Shown one piece after another: positions 17,530 to 26,545 of a DNA stretch of 32,643 nucleotides; within the stretch, counting starts at the first letter, position 1; each line of letters starts with the position of its first letter. This stretch comes from Shewanella sp. (GTDB taxonomy: Bacteria; Pseudomonadota; Gammaproteobacteria; Enterobacterales; Shewanellaceae). The DNA lies in NCBI RefSeq assembly GCF_013214165.1, contig NZ_JABSSM010000051.1:1-32643 (forward strand). The letters are read 5' to 3'. A program made the position numbers and the translations under genes. Below the pieces are notes generated by a model. The model searched no databases, was not told the origin of the DNA, and saw only the letters and a list, made by a program, of their open reading frames with translations.

Positions 17530-18030
17530 ATGTTACGTTACCTAGTCACACTGCAGGTCGCAGATAGAAAAGGCCTAGTTGAACAGATAGCCCACGCGGT
17601 GAGTCGCCATGGGGGTAATTGGCTGGATTCTGAACTGCGTCATATCGATGGTATCTTTGCCGCCATACTCCTGTTAGAGGTGCCCGCATCCAACTGGGAC
17701 ATCTTAGTCGAGAATCTGGAATGTATCGAAGGCTTGAGCCTGACCTATGCCAAGACCAGCAAGCAGCCCAACAAACTACAACATCTTAGCTTCTCACTCG
17801 TCGCCTATGACAGACCCGGTCTGGTACATGACATCTCCAATAAAATAAGCGCCCTGGGTATCAATATCGAACACTTCAGCAGTCGGTATGAGACGGCCTG
17901 CCACACTGGCGTCGCCTTATTCAGAGCCAACTTCTTGCTCGGCATGAAAAACCCCAAGCAAGAAGAACAATTATGTGAAGCTCTTTATGCTATAGGTGAC
18001 GATGTGGTACTCGATAAGATTAGCCGCTAA
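17530..18030 (+). CDS. Double ACT-domain protein, GcvR-like regulator
   Basis: 166 aa with two ACT domains, about residues 3-70 (LVTLQVADRKGLVEQIAHAV) and 85-160 (LSFSLVAYDRPGLVHDISNK). This matches the GcvR family of glycine cleavage system regulators; GcvR binds glycine and antagonises GcvA in E. coli. No DNA-binding domain is present. AAGGAG stands eight bases before the ATG, a strong ribosome binding site. It is divergent from pstC and shares that upstream region, but nothing ties it to phosphate control. Calling it a glycine regulator is by family only; other amino-acid sensing roles are possible. Confidence 0.82.
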   Translation: MLRYLVTLQVADRKGLVEQIAHAVSRHGGNWLDSELRHIDGIFAAILLLEVPASNWDILVENLECIEGLSLTYAKTSKQPNKLQHLSFSLVAYDRPGLVHDISNKISALGINIEHFSSRYETACHTGVALFRANFLLGMKNPKQEEQLCEALYAIGDDVVLDKISR

Positions 18031-18078
18031 AGCAGATGCTTACTCAATAGCTATCGACCCAAGAAAGAAACAGTCTCA

Positions 18079-18106
18079 ACATCGAAGAGAACCTTCTCTT
18101 CGATGT
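18079..18106. terminator. Long hairpin after the ACT-domain gene
   Basis: ACATCGAAGAGAA and TTCTCTTCGATGT form a 13-bp perfect palindrome around CC, 49 bases after the stop codon. It is followed by CTTCTTC rather than a clean U-run, so termination is likely but not certain. Confidence 0.6.
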
Positions 18107-18298
18107 CTTCTTCAATGACTTTCGGTTCAATCCTAGTTAACTTAGTCTACAGAATGCTTCTTTACAAAATCACTTCGCAATCGATTAAATCAATCAAGAG
18201 TTAAATCAACAACCTGATATAATGAGGCCATTAAGATCATCAATGTCATGCTCGAAATTGTAGGAAAACGATAAAGTTTCCAATGATAGGAAAAAAAT

Positions 18299-19114
18299 AT
18301 GTTAGGAACCATTAAGAAGATGCGCGCCACACTGGATGATAACCAGCAGGTGCAGTATCAGTTGCCCATAGGCAATGATTTATTAGCCATGAATCCGCTA
18401 ATAGGTACCCAAGTCACCCTCACACATACAGGTAAAATATGCTGCAGTAACTGTGGTAAACGTACCAAGAAGAGCTATTCTCAGGGCCATTGTTTCGTCT
18501 GTATGAGAAAGCTAGCCAGCTGCGACATGTGTATCATGAAGCCCGAAACTTGTCATTTCGCCCAGGGCACATGCCGGGAGCCAGAATGGGGAGAGGCTAA
18601 CTGTTTCGTGCCTCATTACGTTTACCTGTCAAATACCTCAGGACTCAAGGTTGGCATCACACGTCACACCCAACTTCCGACCCGATGGATTGATCAGGGA
18701 GCCACCCAAGGTTTAGCTATCTTGAAGGTCTCGACCAGACAGATCTCCGGACTCGTCGAAGTCGAATTAGCCAAGATGATCGCCGATAAAACCAATTGGC
18801 GCACCATGCTAAAGGGCAATGCACAAGACATAGATTTAAAAGCGAAAGCCGCAGAATTACTGCCGGAAGTCGAGAAAAAGATCCATGAGATATGCATGGA
18901 ACATGGCGACTATGCCATCGAGAAGCTCGATGAAGAGATACAGACAATCCACTTCCCCGTCACCGAATTTCCAACCAAGATCAGTTCACATAACTTCGAC
19001 AAAGATCCTGTGGTCAGTGGCATATTACTCGGCATAAAAGGTCAGTATTTAATCTTGGATACTGGCGTGATTAATCTGAGAAAGTTTACCTCATATGAGA
19101 TCAGTGTAGGCTAA
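18299..19114 (+). CDS. DUF2797 zinc-ribbon protein with GIY-YIG-like segment
   Basis: 271-aa protein of the DUF2797 family. The N-terminal part holds many cysteines in paired motifs (CCSNCGK at 48-54, CFVCMRKLASCDMC at 65-78, then Cys85, Cys92 and Cys102) that probably bind zinc. Directly after comes HYVYLSNTSGLKVGITR and RWIDQGA (about 106-135), a pattern reminiscent of GIY-YIG nuclease folds. The C-terminal half is helical, then beta-rich. Its function is unknown to me; the nuclease link is by motif resemblance only. The start ATG has AGGAAAAAAAT upstream. It is a single gene bounded by its own terminator. Confidence 0.83.
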   Translation: MLGTIKKMRATLDDNQQVQYQLPIGNDLLAMNPLIGTQVTLTHTGKICCSNCGKRTKKSYSQGHCFVCMRKLASCDMCIMKPETCHFAQGTCREPEWGEANCFVPHYVYLSNTSGLKVGITRHTQLPTRWIDQGATQGLAILKVSTRQISGLVEVELAKMIADKTNWRTMLKGNAQDIDLKAKAAELLPEVEKKIHEICMEHGDYAIEKLDEEIQTIHFPVTEFPTKISSHNFDKDPVVSGILLGIKGQYLILDTGVINLRKFTSYEISVG

Positions 19115-19149
19115 ATATATTGCTGATAGTCTCTGTTAGGTAAAACATA

Positions 19150-19175
19150 AAGCTCATGATAACCATGAGCTTTTT
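19150..19175 (+). terminator. Terminator after the DUF2797 gene
   Basis: AAGCTCATG and CATGAGCTT make a 9-bp stem with loop ATAAC, followed by TTTTT on the plus strand. It lies 36 bases after the stop codon. Confidence 0.88.
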
Positions 19176-19424
19176 ATTTATCCCTAGTCTATTCTTAGCG
19201 ATGATCCTGAGTGATTTTGATCTAACACTGTAACGTTATCCCCTTCCTCCCCGACGTCGCGGGTATACACCATCAATTCTCCGCTTAGGAGAATGCAGGC
19301 ATTATATTTGAGTGTTTTCATCGGTCATCATATATAAAGTGCGATCAAAGTCACAAAACCCGGTTGAACCAAACACACCTCGCAACATGAGTGAATAAAA
19401 TGTAAATGATCTGTCAATTGTGAT

Positions 19425-19443
19425 GCTAACAATTATCATTCGC
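19425..19443. promoter_or_regulatory. Fur-box-like site upstream of the TonB receptor gene
   Basis: Read on the minus strand, GCGAATGATAATTGTTAGC matches 14 of 19 positions of the classical Fur box. It ends 28 bases before the chosen start codon of the receptor, where Fur would block transcription when iron is sufficient. Confidence 0.7.
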
Positions 19444-19471
19444 GGAAACTTTGTTACATTCAGGACCAGAC

Positions 19472-21625
19472 ATGTCATTTTCACTTAGCAAAACGGCCAT
19501 TGCCACGCGATGTGCACTGCTTTGCCTTGCACTCCCCTCACTCTCCGTCTTAGCCGATGATAACGCCCGCTCCACGGCCGATATCTCCATGGAACGCATG
19601 ATTATCACAGGCAGTCGCAGTGTCGAACGCATCGATGAAGTGCCATCTTCGGTCACCTTGATCGACAATAAAATGCTTAAGCAAGATATGTTGATCAGCT
19701 CAGAGCTGCAGAATATACTGGCGTTCCGCGTACCGGGAATGGCGCCCAGCTCAGGCACCTCCAGTAATTCGGGGCAAACATTGCGTGGCCGACAGGCGCT
19801 CATCATGATCGATGGGGTACCACAGTCGACGCCACTCAGAAATGGTCAGTTAGGTGTTCGTTCCATCGATGCCGGAGCCATAGAACGCATCGAAGTGATC
19901 AAGGGCGCGACTTCAATTTATGGTAATGGTGCCTCGGGCGGTATCATCAACTACATCACCAAGAAGGCCAGTAGTGATGACAAGGCCAGAGTCCAGCTAG
20001 GCGCGTCGAGCAAGTTTAGCGCGGTAAAGTTCGAAGATACCCCGGGTTATCGCTTCGATGCATCCATAGACGGTACTGTCGATAAGTTCAGTTATGTATT
20101 GAGCGCTGCAATCGAAGAGACGGGCTTACAGCGCGACTCAGAAGGCGATGTGATCGGTCTTAAATATGGATTATCTGAGAGTAAATCGAAAAATTTATTC
20201 ACCAAATTCGGCTATGCCTTCGACGAAGAGAAGTATCTGCAGCTGACCTATAACTATTTCGATGCTCAACAAGAAGCCGATTATGTGGACGTTGTCGGTA
20301 GCATCAATAGCGGCGTTAAGACCTATGCCATCAAAAACACCTCGGGTGGGCCAAAACTAGGCGAACCTCAAGGACCCCGTGGTAACCACAATCTGATGCT
20401 GAAATATATCGACGAAGAGTTCTTCAGCAATACTCAACTCACTGTCGATGGCTATGCCCAAGTTATTGAAAACATGTTCTTCTACTCGACAAGTCTGTCG
20501 AACCCCAGTGAGGGTTATGCCGGCGGCCAATCGCTGATTAAGTCTGATAAAAAAGGGTTACGAGTCAACTTCAATACCCAAGTTGATTGGGATGATATCG
20601 AGATCAGCTTTATCTATGGCCTGGATGCACTTAACGATGTTAGCTCTCAACCCCTGGATGACGGCCGGATCTGGGTGCCAGAGATGGACATGACCAACTT
20701 GGCCGCCTACCTGCAGACCAAGATAGTGATAGACGGAGACTGGATTGTTAAAGCCGGTATTCGTCAAGACAGTGTCGATCTTAGTGTCGATGACTATCCG
20801 ACACTAAAAGTGTGCAAAAGTGCCGATACCTGTTCAATCCCTATGAACGTTAAAGGGGGGGATATCGATTATGACACCACCACTTTCAATGTCGGGATCA
20901 GATACAATATGAATGAGTATTTCAGCCCATTTATGAGCTTCTCTCAGGGCTCTGACATCTCAGATCTTGGCCGATTATTACGTACCGCTACAGTAGATGA
21001 TATCTCGCTTATTCGTACCCAGGCCTCAATCGTCGATAACTATGAACTGGGTTTGTCGGGCCAATTTGCGGATCTGACCTATGAAGTTGCCGCTTATCGC
21101 AGCAATTCAGATCTGGGTACCGGCAGTAAATATGTAGTAGAAACCGGTGTCTACATGCCAGTTCGCGAACCACAGAAAATCTGGGGCTATGAGGCTCAGC
21201 TCAATTATCAGCTACAAGATAACTTAACCACCAGCGTCAGTTACAGCTGGATAGAAGGTAAAAACACCGATAAAGATACTTATCTCGACGGTAAAACCAT
21301 CTCGGCACCTAAGTTCACCGCGACACTCGACTGGCAGCCAATAGAGCAAGCCAGAATCGGCCTAAATTACCTTTATGTAGGTGAGCGTAAACGCTTCGAG
21401 CCAGTCGATGGTCAATACATAGGCACACAAGGGCCGGTTAGCAGCTATAACATAGTGAACTTGAGTAGCAGCTACCAAATTGACAACTGGCAGTTATCTA
21501 TGGGAATCGAAAATCTCCTTAATGAAGACTATTACTCGGCTCGCTCCCAAGCGTATACCTATTCAGGTTATAACATTAAGGGATTAGGCACCACGGTAAA
21601 CCTTGGGGTGAAAACCAGCTTCTAA
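19472..21625 (+). CDS. TonB-dependent outer-membrane receptor (siderophore type)
   Basis: 717-aa outer-membrane gated channel driven by TonB-ExbB-ExbD. It starts with a signal peptide (MSFSLSKTAIATRCALLCLA, cleavage near LSVLA-DD). A TonB-box-like MERMIITGSR follows, then the plug domain (EVPSSVTLID, LRGRQALIMIDGVPQ, IERIEVIKGATSIYG) and a beta-barrel ending in the family-typical aromatic VNLGVKTSF. The C-terminal IENLLNEDYYSARSQAY is characteristic of catecholate/hydroxamate siderophore receptors. I chose the ATG at 19472 because AGGA precedes it; a TTG seven codons upstream extends the frame. A Fur-like site upstream supports iron control. The ligand cannot be named from sequence. Confidence 0.93.
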   Translation: MSFSLSKTAIATRCALLCLALPSLSVLADDNARSTADISMERMIITGSRSVERIDEVPSSVTLIDNKMLKQDMLISSELQNILAFRVPGMAPSSGTSSNSGQTLRGRQALIMIDGVPQSTPLRNGQLGVRSIDAGAIERIEVIKGATSIYGNGASGGIINYITKKASSDDKARVQLGASSKFSAVKFEDTPGYRFDASIDGTVDKFSYVLSAAIEETGLQRDSEGDVIGLKYGLSESKSKNLFTKFGYAFDEEKYLQLTYNYFDAQQEADYVDVVGSINSGVKTYAIKNTSGGPKLGEPQGPRGNHNLMLKYIDEEFFSNTQLTVDGYAQVIENMFFYSTSLSNPSEGYAGGQSLIKSDKKGLRVNFNTQVDWDDIEISFIYGLDALNDVSSQPLDDGRIWVPEMDMTNLAAYLQTKIVIDGDWIVKAGIRQDSVDLSVDDYPTLKVCKSADTCSIPMNVKGGDIDYDTTTFNVGIRYNMNEYFSPFMSFSQGSDISDLGRLLRTATVDDISLIRTQASIVDNYELGLSGQFADLTYEVAAYRSNSDLGTGSKYVVETGVYMPVREPQKIWGYEAQLNYQLQDNLTTSVSYSWIEGKNTDKDTYLDGKTISAPKFTATLDWQPIEQARIGLNYLYVGERKRFEPVDGQYIGTQGPVSSYNIVNLSSSYQIDNWQLSMGIENLLNEDYYSARSQAYTYSGYNIKGLGTTVNLGVKTSF

Positions 21626-21646
21626 TTTTCCCTCTGACTCTTGATG

Positions 21647-21677
21647 AAGGGCTGGCATTCGCCAGCCCTTCTTTTTT
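21647..21677 (+). terminator. Terminator after the TonB receptor gene
   Basis: AAGGGCTGGC and GCCAGCCCTT form a perfect 10-bp GC-rich stem with loop ATTC, followed by C and six T. It is a strong intrinsic terminator 22 bases after the stop codon. Confidence 0.93.
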
Positions 21678-21997
21678 AGCTTGCTATAAATACGGCTAAA
21701 TATGAAAATCGCAGGCACACATAAAACTACGATTAAAAAATACTTTATTAGCAATAGCTAAAGTGGCTTGCGTCTTAAACAGCTCCAACATCTAACGCCG
21801 TCACTCAGCTCCCCCCCCAACCGCTAGTTTTAAACGCTCCCACAACTCTTATCCTACCTGACTTTGAATAGAAAACAGAGCTTGATCCCACCTGTTTATT
21901 AAGATAACAATAATAACGGGCGGTCATTTTTCATACAGACCGTTAACTATAAATGACTTATCCAACAAGACAAATTAACCAGTCCCTAGGGAATAAC
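21678..21997. other. Intergenic upstream of the lipase gene
   Basis: No gene seen. An eight-base C run occurs near 21815, and an inverted CGGTC/GACCG pair near 21920-21943 may mark the lipase promoter area. No -35/-10 pair was convincing. Confidence 0.35.
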
Positions 21998-22927
21998 ATG
22001 AACAGATGGATCTACACACTTACAATTTTGCTTTTGAGCTTATCAAGTTCATTCAATGCGACGGCCAGCACATCATCATCGACGACGAAATATCCCATAG
22101 TGCTGGTTCACGGCTTATTTGGTTTCGATGATATCTGGGGTATAGATTACTTCTACCGGATACCTCAAACGCTACAGCGACAAGGTGCACAAGTATTTGT
22201 CGCGAATGTTTCACCAGCGAATTCGAGTGAAGTGCGGGGGGAGCAATTACGCAATTACGTCCAAGCCGTTCTTGCACAAACCGGTGCCGATAAAGTCAAC
22301 CTGATTGGTCACAGTCACGGCGGCCCAACCATACGTTACGTCGCCAGTGTCAGTCCTGAAATGGTGGCATCGGTGACCTCTATCGGTGGCGTAAATTGGG
22401 GCAGCAAGGTCGCCGATTTCGCTCGTGGTGCAGTACCTGTCGACTCGGCGATAGAATGGCTTGCTCAGCAAGGTTTTAATACCTTAGCCTCGATCATTGC
22501 CGGGATCTCCGGCAATAATGGTCTGCCGAGTGACACCATAGCTGCGATGGAGTCACTCACTACGGTCGGTTCAGTCGCGTTTAATCAGCGCTATCCCGAA
22601 GGCATTCCGGCCCAATACTGTGGCCAAGGTTCAGCACTCGGTGACAACGGTGTGTACTACTTCTCCTGGTCAGGTTCCGGTCAACTCACCCATGTGTTCG
22701 ATGCCAGCGATTACCCATTGAGTCTAACGGGTCTGCTATTTAATGAGCCCAACGATGGACTGGTCTCAAGTTGTAGTTCTCACTTAGGCTTAGTCATCAA
22801 AGATAACTACCAGATGAATCACTTAGATGAAGTGAATCAGACTTTCGGTCTGGTTAGCTGGTTTGAAACCAATCCTGTCACTCTATACAGACAGCACCTA
22901 AGTCGTTTAGCCCAACTAGGACTCTAA
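21998..22927 (+). CDS. Secreted triacylglycerol lipase (family I)
   Basis: 309-aa extracellular lipase of the Pseudomonas/Burkholderia foldase-dependent type. The signal peptide covers about residues 1-23 (ending NATA). The oxyanion region is VLVHGLFGFDD (39-45), the nucleophile Ser106 is in GHSHGG, the acid is probably Asp253 (NEPNDGLV) and the base His275 (NHLDEVN). Cys208 and Cys259 could form the conserved disulfide. I chose the ATG at 21998 because AGGGA precedes it and the signal peptide then starts properly; the frame continues 15 codons upstream. The next gene is its dedicated foldase, so the pair should act together in the periplasm before type II secretion. Confidence 0.93.
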   Translation: MNRWIYTLTILLLSLSSSFNATASTSSSTTKYPIVLVHGLFGFDDIWGIDYFYRIPQTLQRQGAQVFVANVSPANSSEVRGEQLRNYVQAVLAQTGADKVNLIGHSHGGPTIRYVASVSPEMVASVTSIGGVNWGSKVADFARGAVPVDSAIEWLAQQGFNTLASIIAGISGNNGLPSDTIAAMESLTTVGSVAFNQRYPEGIPAQYCGQGSALGDNGVYYFSWSGSGQLTHVFDASDYPLSLTGLLFNEPNDGLVSSCSSHLGLVIKDNYQMNHLDEVNQTFGLVSWFETNPVTLYRQHLSRLAQLGL

Positions 22928-22952
22928 TCTATTGAATAGGATTGGTATAAAC

Positions 22953-23921
22953 ATGAACGACAGAACTAAGCCAAGAAAAAAACTCACTAAGCTTATCGGC
23001 ATACTTGGGCTGATTTCGTTAATATTACTCACCCTTGGTTTGGTTCTGTCTCCGGCTATGACGACCGAACATCGAAGCACCTCACCCAAATTAACCAGTA
23101 AATCAGAGGAAGAAATCCCAACACTTAGCTTACCAACAGCAGAGGTTCCACCGTCACCTCTGGAGATTAGTCAGCCATTAAATCTGGAGCTGGCACTAAG
23201 ATGGAAGTTCGATGACATCATCTTAGAATATCAACAGCATCAAATGCCCTTAGAGCCTCAGCTAATCCAACTGGCTCACACGCTAGAATTAGACTCGACT
23301 GATCAAGCCTATCTTCTGGCCTTATTCGGGCGTTATCGTGGCTATCAACTGGCTCTTATCAAGATAAAAAAGCTCAGCCCCTGCATAGATGAAGATATGC
23401 AAATGAGCCAAAGCCTGGCATTTATCGAGCAGGCTCACGCTAGCCAATTTCAATTTTTCAGTGAGCAGGAGATCCAAGCCTTCTTCGCACAAGACAATGC
23501 TTACGACCAACAAGCGATAGCCAGAGCGGCCATCAGGCAAGATACCTCTCTGGGTCCAGAACAGAAACGACTATTACTGGCACATCAGATAAGTCAGTTA
23601 GATGAGTCAGAGCAACAAGCGCTCGCTCCCAGCTTTCAAGCCGCAAAAATTGCCGCCCTGCTCAATGGCAGGCAAACTCAACCAGCGGAGATGACGCCGG
23701 AAGTATCAGCCAGAGTAGAAATAGTAAAAATAGCGCAAGATGAGTGGAGATCGCGGGTAAAAGATTATCGAAAGTTCCGGCTGGCAATAAATGAAGAGTA
23801 TGCGGATGCTGAGGAATACGGGATAAAAATTGCAGCATATCTTAAGCAGAATTTCACCTCGAAAGAGGTGAAACGATTACAGGTTTTTCTAAGAAATCCC
23901 AGTCTATACGATGCCAGCTAA
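22953..23921 (+). CDS. Lipase-specific foldase (Lif/LipB chaperone)
   Basis: 322-aa inner-membrane-anchored periplasmic chaperone that folds the lipase encoded just upstream. Basic N-terminus, one membrane helix at about 12-33 (LTKLIGILGLISLILLTLGL), a Pro/Ser/Glu-rich linker to about residue 75, then a helical domain beginning with RWKFDDIILE (83-92), which matches the foldase signature RxxFDY. The length is in the usual range. I chose the ATG at 22953, 25 bases after the lipase stop, with AGGATT upstream; a TTG seven codons earlier is less likely. The gene order lipase-foldase is typical. Confidence 0.93.
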   Translation: MNDRTKPRKKLTKLIGILGLISLILLTLGLVLSPAMTTEHRSTSPKLTSKSEEEIPTLSLPTAEVPPSPLEISQPLNLELALRWKFDDIILEYQQHQMPLEPQLIQLAHTLELDSTDQAYLLALFGRYRGYQLALIKIKKLSPCIDEDMQMSQSLAFIEQAHASQFQFFSEQEIQAFFAQDNAYDQQAIARAAIRQDTSLGPEQKRLLLAHQISQLDESEQQALAPSFQAAKIAALLNGRQTQPAEMTPEVSARVEIVKIAQDEWRSRVKDYRKFRLAINEEYADAEEYGIKIAAYLKQNFTSKEVKRLQVFLRNPSLYDAS

Positions 23922-23970
23922 AGCCCAAAATGAAATCAGCATAAATACCAAGATCCCTGTCATTGAAAAT

Positions 23971-24003
23971 TTAGAGGAGAGGATGTAAAAATCCTTCTCC
24001 TAA
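23971..24003. terminator. Bidirectional terminator between convergent genes
   Basis: A stem of TTAG-GGAGA-GGAT against ATCC-TCTCC-TAA with two single-base bulges, between the stop codons of the foldase gene (plus) and the DUF4136-like gene (minus). The A/T-rich flanks can serve both directions. Confidence 0.6.
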
Positions 24004-24018
24004 ATTCTATCTTTAAAA

Positions 24019-24603
24019 TTAAACGCGAGGAATGCTTCTCAACATTAAAGAGATAAGTTCATCAAAACGTTGCTGCCTCGCTTTACCAGACTGCTTAAAG
24101 TCGGTAAAACCTTGTGCTAACACACGCCAAACAGGCTCTAGTTGCATAGGCTTAAATAACACCACTAACACAGAGCCTTTTTCATACTGTTCGCTATCGA
24201 TACCAGCAGTCGATAAGCCAGCCACTAATCCGGCTTTACTCAAGATCTCCGCATCACTCATGTCGGACTCGAGTGCCAAACCAAAACCTATCAGCAGATC
24301 CGGAGACTCATCTATGGGCACGAGTCGGTAACCTTTAGACTCCATTATCTGAATGATCGAGGCGCGCATATGACGAACGACTTTATCACCGTCAAGTCTC
24401 TCATCCGCAACCACATTTTCCAATGAAGGATGCCAGGCAAAACGAGATGTTTTGTCAGAAATGAAACCTAGATCACCCGTTGTCACCATAGTCGTGCGCG
24501 TAGAGCTGGTTTCAACTTGCTCGACAGAGACGCAAGCCGTCAAGAGTGTGATTAAAAATAAGCAGATTATTTTTTTGATAATGAGGTTCCTTTTCGATAT
24601 CAC
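24019..24603 (-). CDS. DUF4136-like lipoprotein
   Basis: 194-aa putative outer-membrane or periplasmic lipoprotein. The N-terminus has Lys/Arg residues, a hydrophobic stretch and the lipobox LLTAC (Cys24). The rest resembles the DUF4136 family: FAWHP near 56, then a long helix VVRHMRASIIQIMESKGYRLV and PDLLIGFGLAL. No function is known. The start is uncertain. The longest frame uses a GTG at 24603 with little ribosome binding signal, while an AAAGGA sits inside the frame a few codons later without an ATG after it. Confidence 0.72.
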   Translation of the reverse strand: MISKRNLIIKKIICLFLITLLTACVSVEQVETSSTRTTMVTTGDLGFISDKTSRFAWHPSLENVVADERLDGDKVVRHMRASIIQIMESKGYRLVPIDESPDLLIGFGLALESDMSDAEILSKAGLVAGLSTAGIDSEQYEKGSVLVVLFKPMQLEPVWRVLAQGFTDFKQSGKARQQRFDELISLMLRSIPRV

Positions 24604-24827
24604 TCAACAATTTTCCAATGCCTCAACAATAACACAGCAAAGGTTAACCTGAGCTGACTCATAAGTAACCAAAATTGAAAACATTTGCCCATGAGTTATC
24701 TAACATAGTTATTTTGACGATCTTAGCTATCAATTTGGGTACTAAACTGATTACGATTGGAAATAATTTCTTCATTGTCTAACCAATTTAGCTAAGATGT
24801 CATCCCGATTTCCCCAACAGGTCTCAT

Positions 24828-25421
24828 ATGGAACTCATTTTAGCTATTACTCTGTTTGCCTTCTCGTCCGGGATAACCCCGGGGCCGAACAATGTCATGT
24901 TGATGAGCTCTGGGGTAAATTTTGGTATCAAACGCAGCCTGCCGCACTTAACCGGGATCTGTCTAGGTTTTCCCTGCATGGTACTCGCCATTGGGCTAGG
25001 CATGAGCACCTTGTTCCAGCTCTATCCTGTGCTTCACTTGGTCATCAAATATATCGGCATCGCGTACCTGCTCTACCTCTCATGGCTTATCGCTAATAGC
25101 AGCAGTAAGATGGAAGGCAAACAGACATCGAATCCATTGAGTTTCATACAGGCAGCAGCCTTTCAATGGATCAATCCCAAGGGGTGGATCATGGCCGTGG
25201 GCGCTGTAGCCACCTTCACCAATCTCGACACGGCATTAACACCGCAAGTCTTGACTATCGCGGCCGTCTTCTTCGGTGTCGCCTTTCCCTGCGCCATGAT
25301 TTGGCTAGGCTTTGGCGTCGCCCTTAAACGCCTGCTTAAGAATGAAAAACAACAGAAGATATTCAACATCTCAATGGCACTGCTACTCGTGGCGTCGATC
25401 ATCCCCATGGTGGCGCCATAA
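24828..25421 (+). CDS. LysE/RhtB-family amino-acid exporter
   Basis: 197-aa inner-membrane protein with about six hydrophobic helices. The N-terminal ITPGPNNVMLMSSG (17-30) is the family signature, and FQWINPKGWIMAVGAV (113-128) is the second conserved loop. Family members export amino acids such as lysine, threonine, homoserine or cysteine; which one applies cannot be told. The start ATG has CAGG seven bases upstream. A minus-strand gene lies to the left, so the promoter should lie in 24604-24827. Confidence 0.9.
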   Translation: MELILAITLFAFSSGITPGPNNVMLMSSGVNFGIKRSLPHLTGICLGFPCMVLAIGLGMSTLFQLYPVLHLVIKYIGIAYLLYLSWLIANSSSKMEGKQTSNPLSFIQAAAFQWINPKGWIMAVGAVATFTNLDTALTPQVLTIAAVFFGVAFPCAMIWLGFGVALKRLLKNEKQQKIFNISMALLLVASIIPMVAP

Positions 25422-25433
25422 ACTCTGTTTTTT

Positions 25434-25465
25434 AGCGCTCTGTGTTAACTTCGACACGGAGCGCT
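25434..25465. other. Hairpin between the LysE and DUF1415 genes
   Basis: AGCGCTCTGTGT and ACACGGAGCGCT pair over 12 positions with one G-T pair and an 8-base loop, 12 bases after the exporter stop. No U-run follows on the plus strand; a T-run precedes it. It may still stop or stabilise the transcript. Confidence 0.45.
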
Positions 25466-25538
25466 TGCGTACTCAGCCTTTCCTGCTTATCCTTGCCGCC
25501 ATTGATGCATTACTAACACAGATTAAGGCTAGGCCGGC

Positions 25539-26105
25539 ATGTCACAACACGAACAAGACAAAGCACTTCAGCTCATCGCTCAGCAGACTCAAAATTGGGT
25601 AGAAAAAGTGATAATGAAGTTCAACATCTGTCCGTTCGCTCGCCGGGAAGTCGAACGTGGCAGCATACGCTACACGGTGATCGAGGAATCCAAGATGCAT
25701 AATGTACTCGAAGCCTTGATAACAGAGTGTAAGTTGTTGGATGACAATCCAGAGGTTGAGACCACACTGTTTATTGTCTCCCGTGGTTTCGAGGGCTTCT
25801 ACCCTTATCTTGATCTGGTGGATGCGGCCAACAATCTGCTTGTAGAACAAGGCTATGAAGGCGTTTATCAGCTTGCCAGCATGCATCCGGATTACTGTTT
25901 CGACGGCGAGCCTATGAATGAGCCATCGAACTACACCAATCGCTCCCCCTACCCCTTGCTGCATATCATTCGAGAGGCTAGCATGGAGCAAGCACTAGCC
26001 AGTTATAAGGATCCTGAATCCATTCCCGAACGTAATATCGAATTTACCCAGCGCAAAGGCAGTGACTTCTTCGTTAAGCTGCTCTCCCAATGCATGAAGA
26101 AATAA
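25539..26105 (+). CDS. DUF1415 family protein
   Basis: 188-aa protein matching DUF1415, a family common in gammaproteobacteria. Recognisable parts are WVEKVIMKFNICPFARRE (20-37), a long middle with TLFIVSRGFEGFYPYLDLVD, and the highly conserved LASMHPDYCFDG and TNRSPYPLLHIIRE (about 110-145). No function is established. The start ATG follows TAAGGCTAGGCCGGC. It stands at the left border of the repeat-rich island. Confidence 0.88.
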   Translation: MSQHEQDKALQLIAQQTQNWVEKVIMKFNICPFARREVERGSIRYTVIEESKMHNVLEALITECKLLDDNPEVETTLFIVSRGFEGFYPYLDLVDAANNLLVEQGYEGVYQLASMHPDYCFDGEPMNEPSNYTNRSPYPLLHIIREASMEQALASYKDPESIPERNIEFTQRKGSDFFVKLLSQCMKK

Positions 26106-26108
26106 ACC

Positions 26109-26513
26109 TCATAATAATTTACTCATGGCAATGCACATAAGCTCGATACCTGCTGGGTGCCGCCAGCGAGTCTCATCTCCGGCGACATATCCTAAACTTT
26201 GCTAAAAACCAGCGGCATTTAATGAAGCAGATAAGCTCAACTCTTTTACTCCCGCTTTTTTAGCCTGCACTTCCAACTCGGCGGCAAGTAATTTGCCTAT
26301 TCCCCTACCAGCAGCATCAGGATCAACAAAAGCAGCCTCTAATCGACAGAATCGGGGCAGGTTCATTTATTACGACTAAGAGACGATCATTTTCTAGCTG
26401 ACTGTTAGACAAAAGCTTGTTTACTTGTCGGATAACAAGTTTCTAAATATCTGTTGTGGGTTCATGTGGCTGATTTTGTTATTTGGTTAGCTTCATCAAT
26501 GCCATAGCTTCAT
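26109..26513 (-). pseudogene. Decayed GNAT acetyltransferase
   Basis: Read on the minus strand from an ATG at 26511-26513, pieces of a GNAT N-acetyltransferase appear in different frames. First comes MKLWH, then YGIDEANQI, then QLENDRLLVVIN. After what looks like a deletion comes EAAFVDPDAAGRGIGKLLA, the acetyl-CoA-binding motif A, and then a TAG where a Tyr codon is expected (NAAGF-stop-QSLGY). It ends with IELMCIAMSKLL and a stop at 26109. At least two frameshifts, an internal stop and a probable deletion make it non-functional. Confidence 0.85.
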
Positions 26514-26545
26514 TCTAATCTATAGCCTGCGGCGGTGCCGTGCAG

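Noticed and set aside
24797..25096. A 99-codon plus-strand frame overlapping the LysE gene
   Set aside because: It is a shifted-frame shadow of the exporter, whose frame carries the clear family motifs.
25542..25991. A 149-codon minus-strand frame opposite DUF1415
   Set aside because: The plus-strand frame matches a known family over its whole length; the antisense frame matches nothing recognised.
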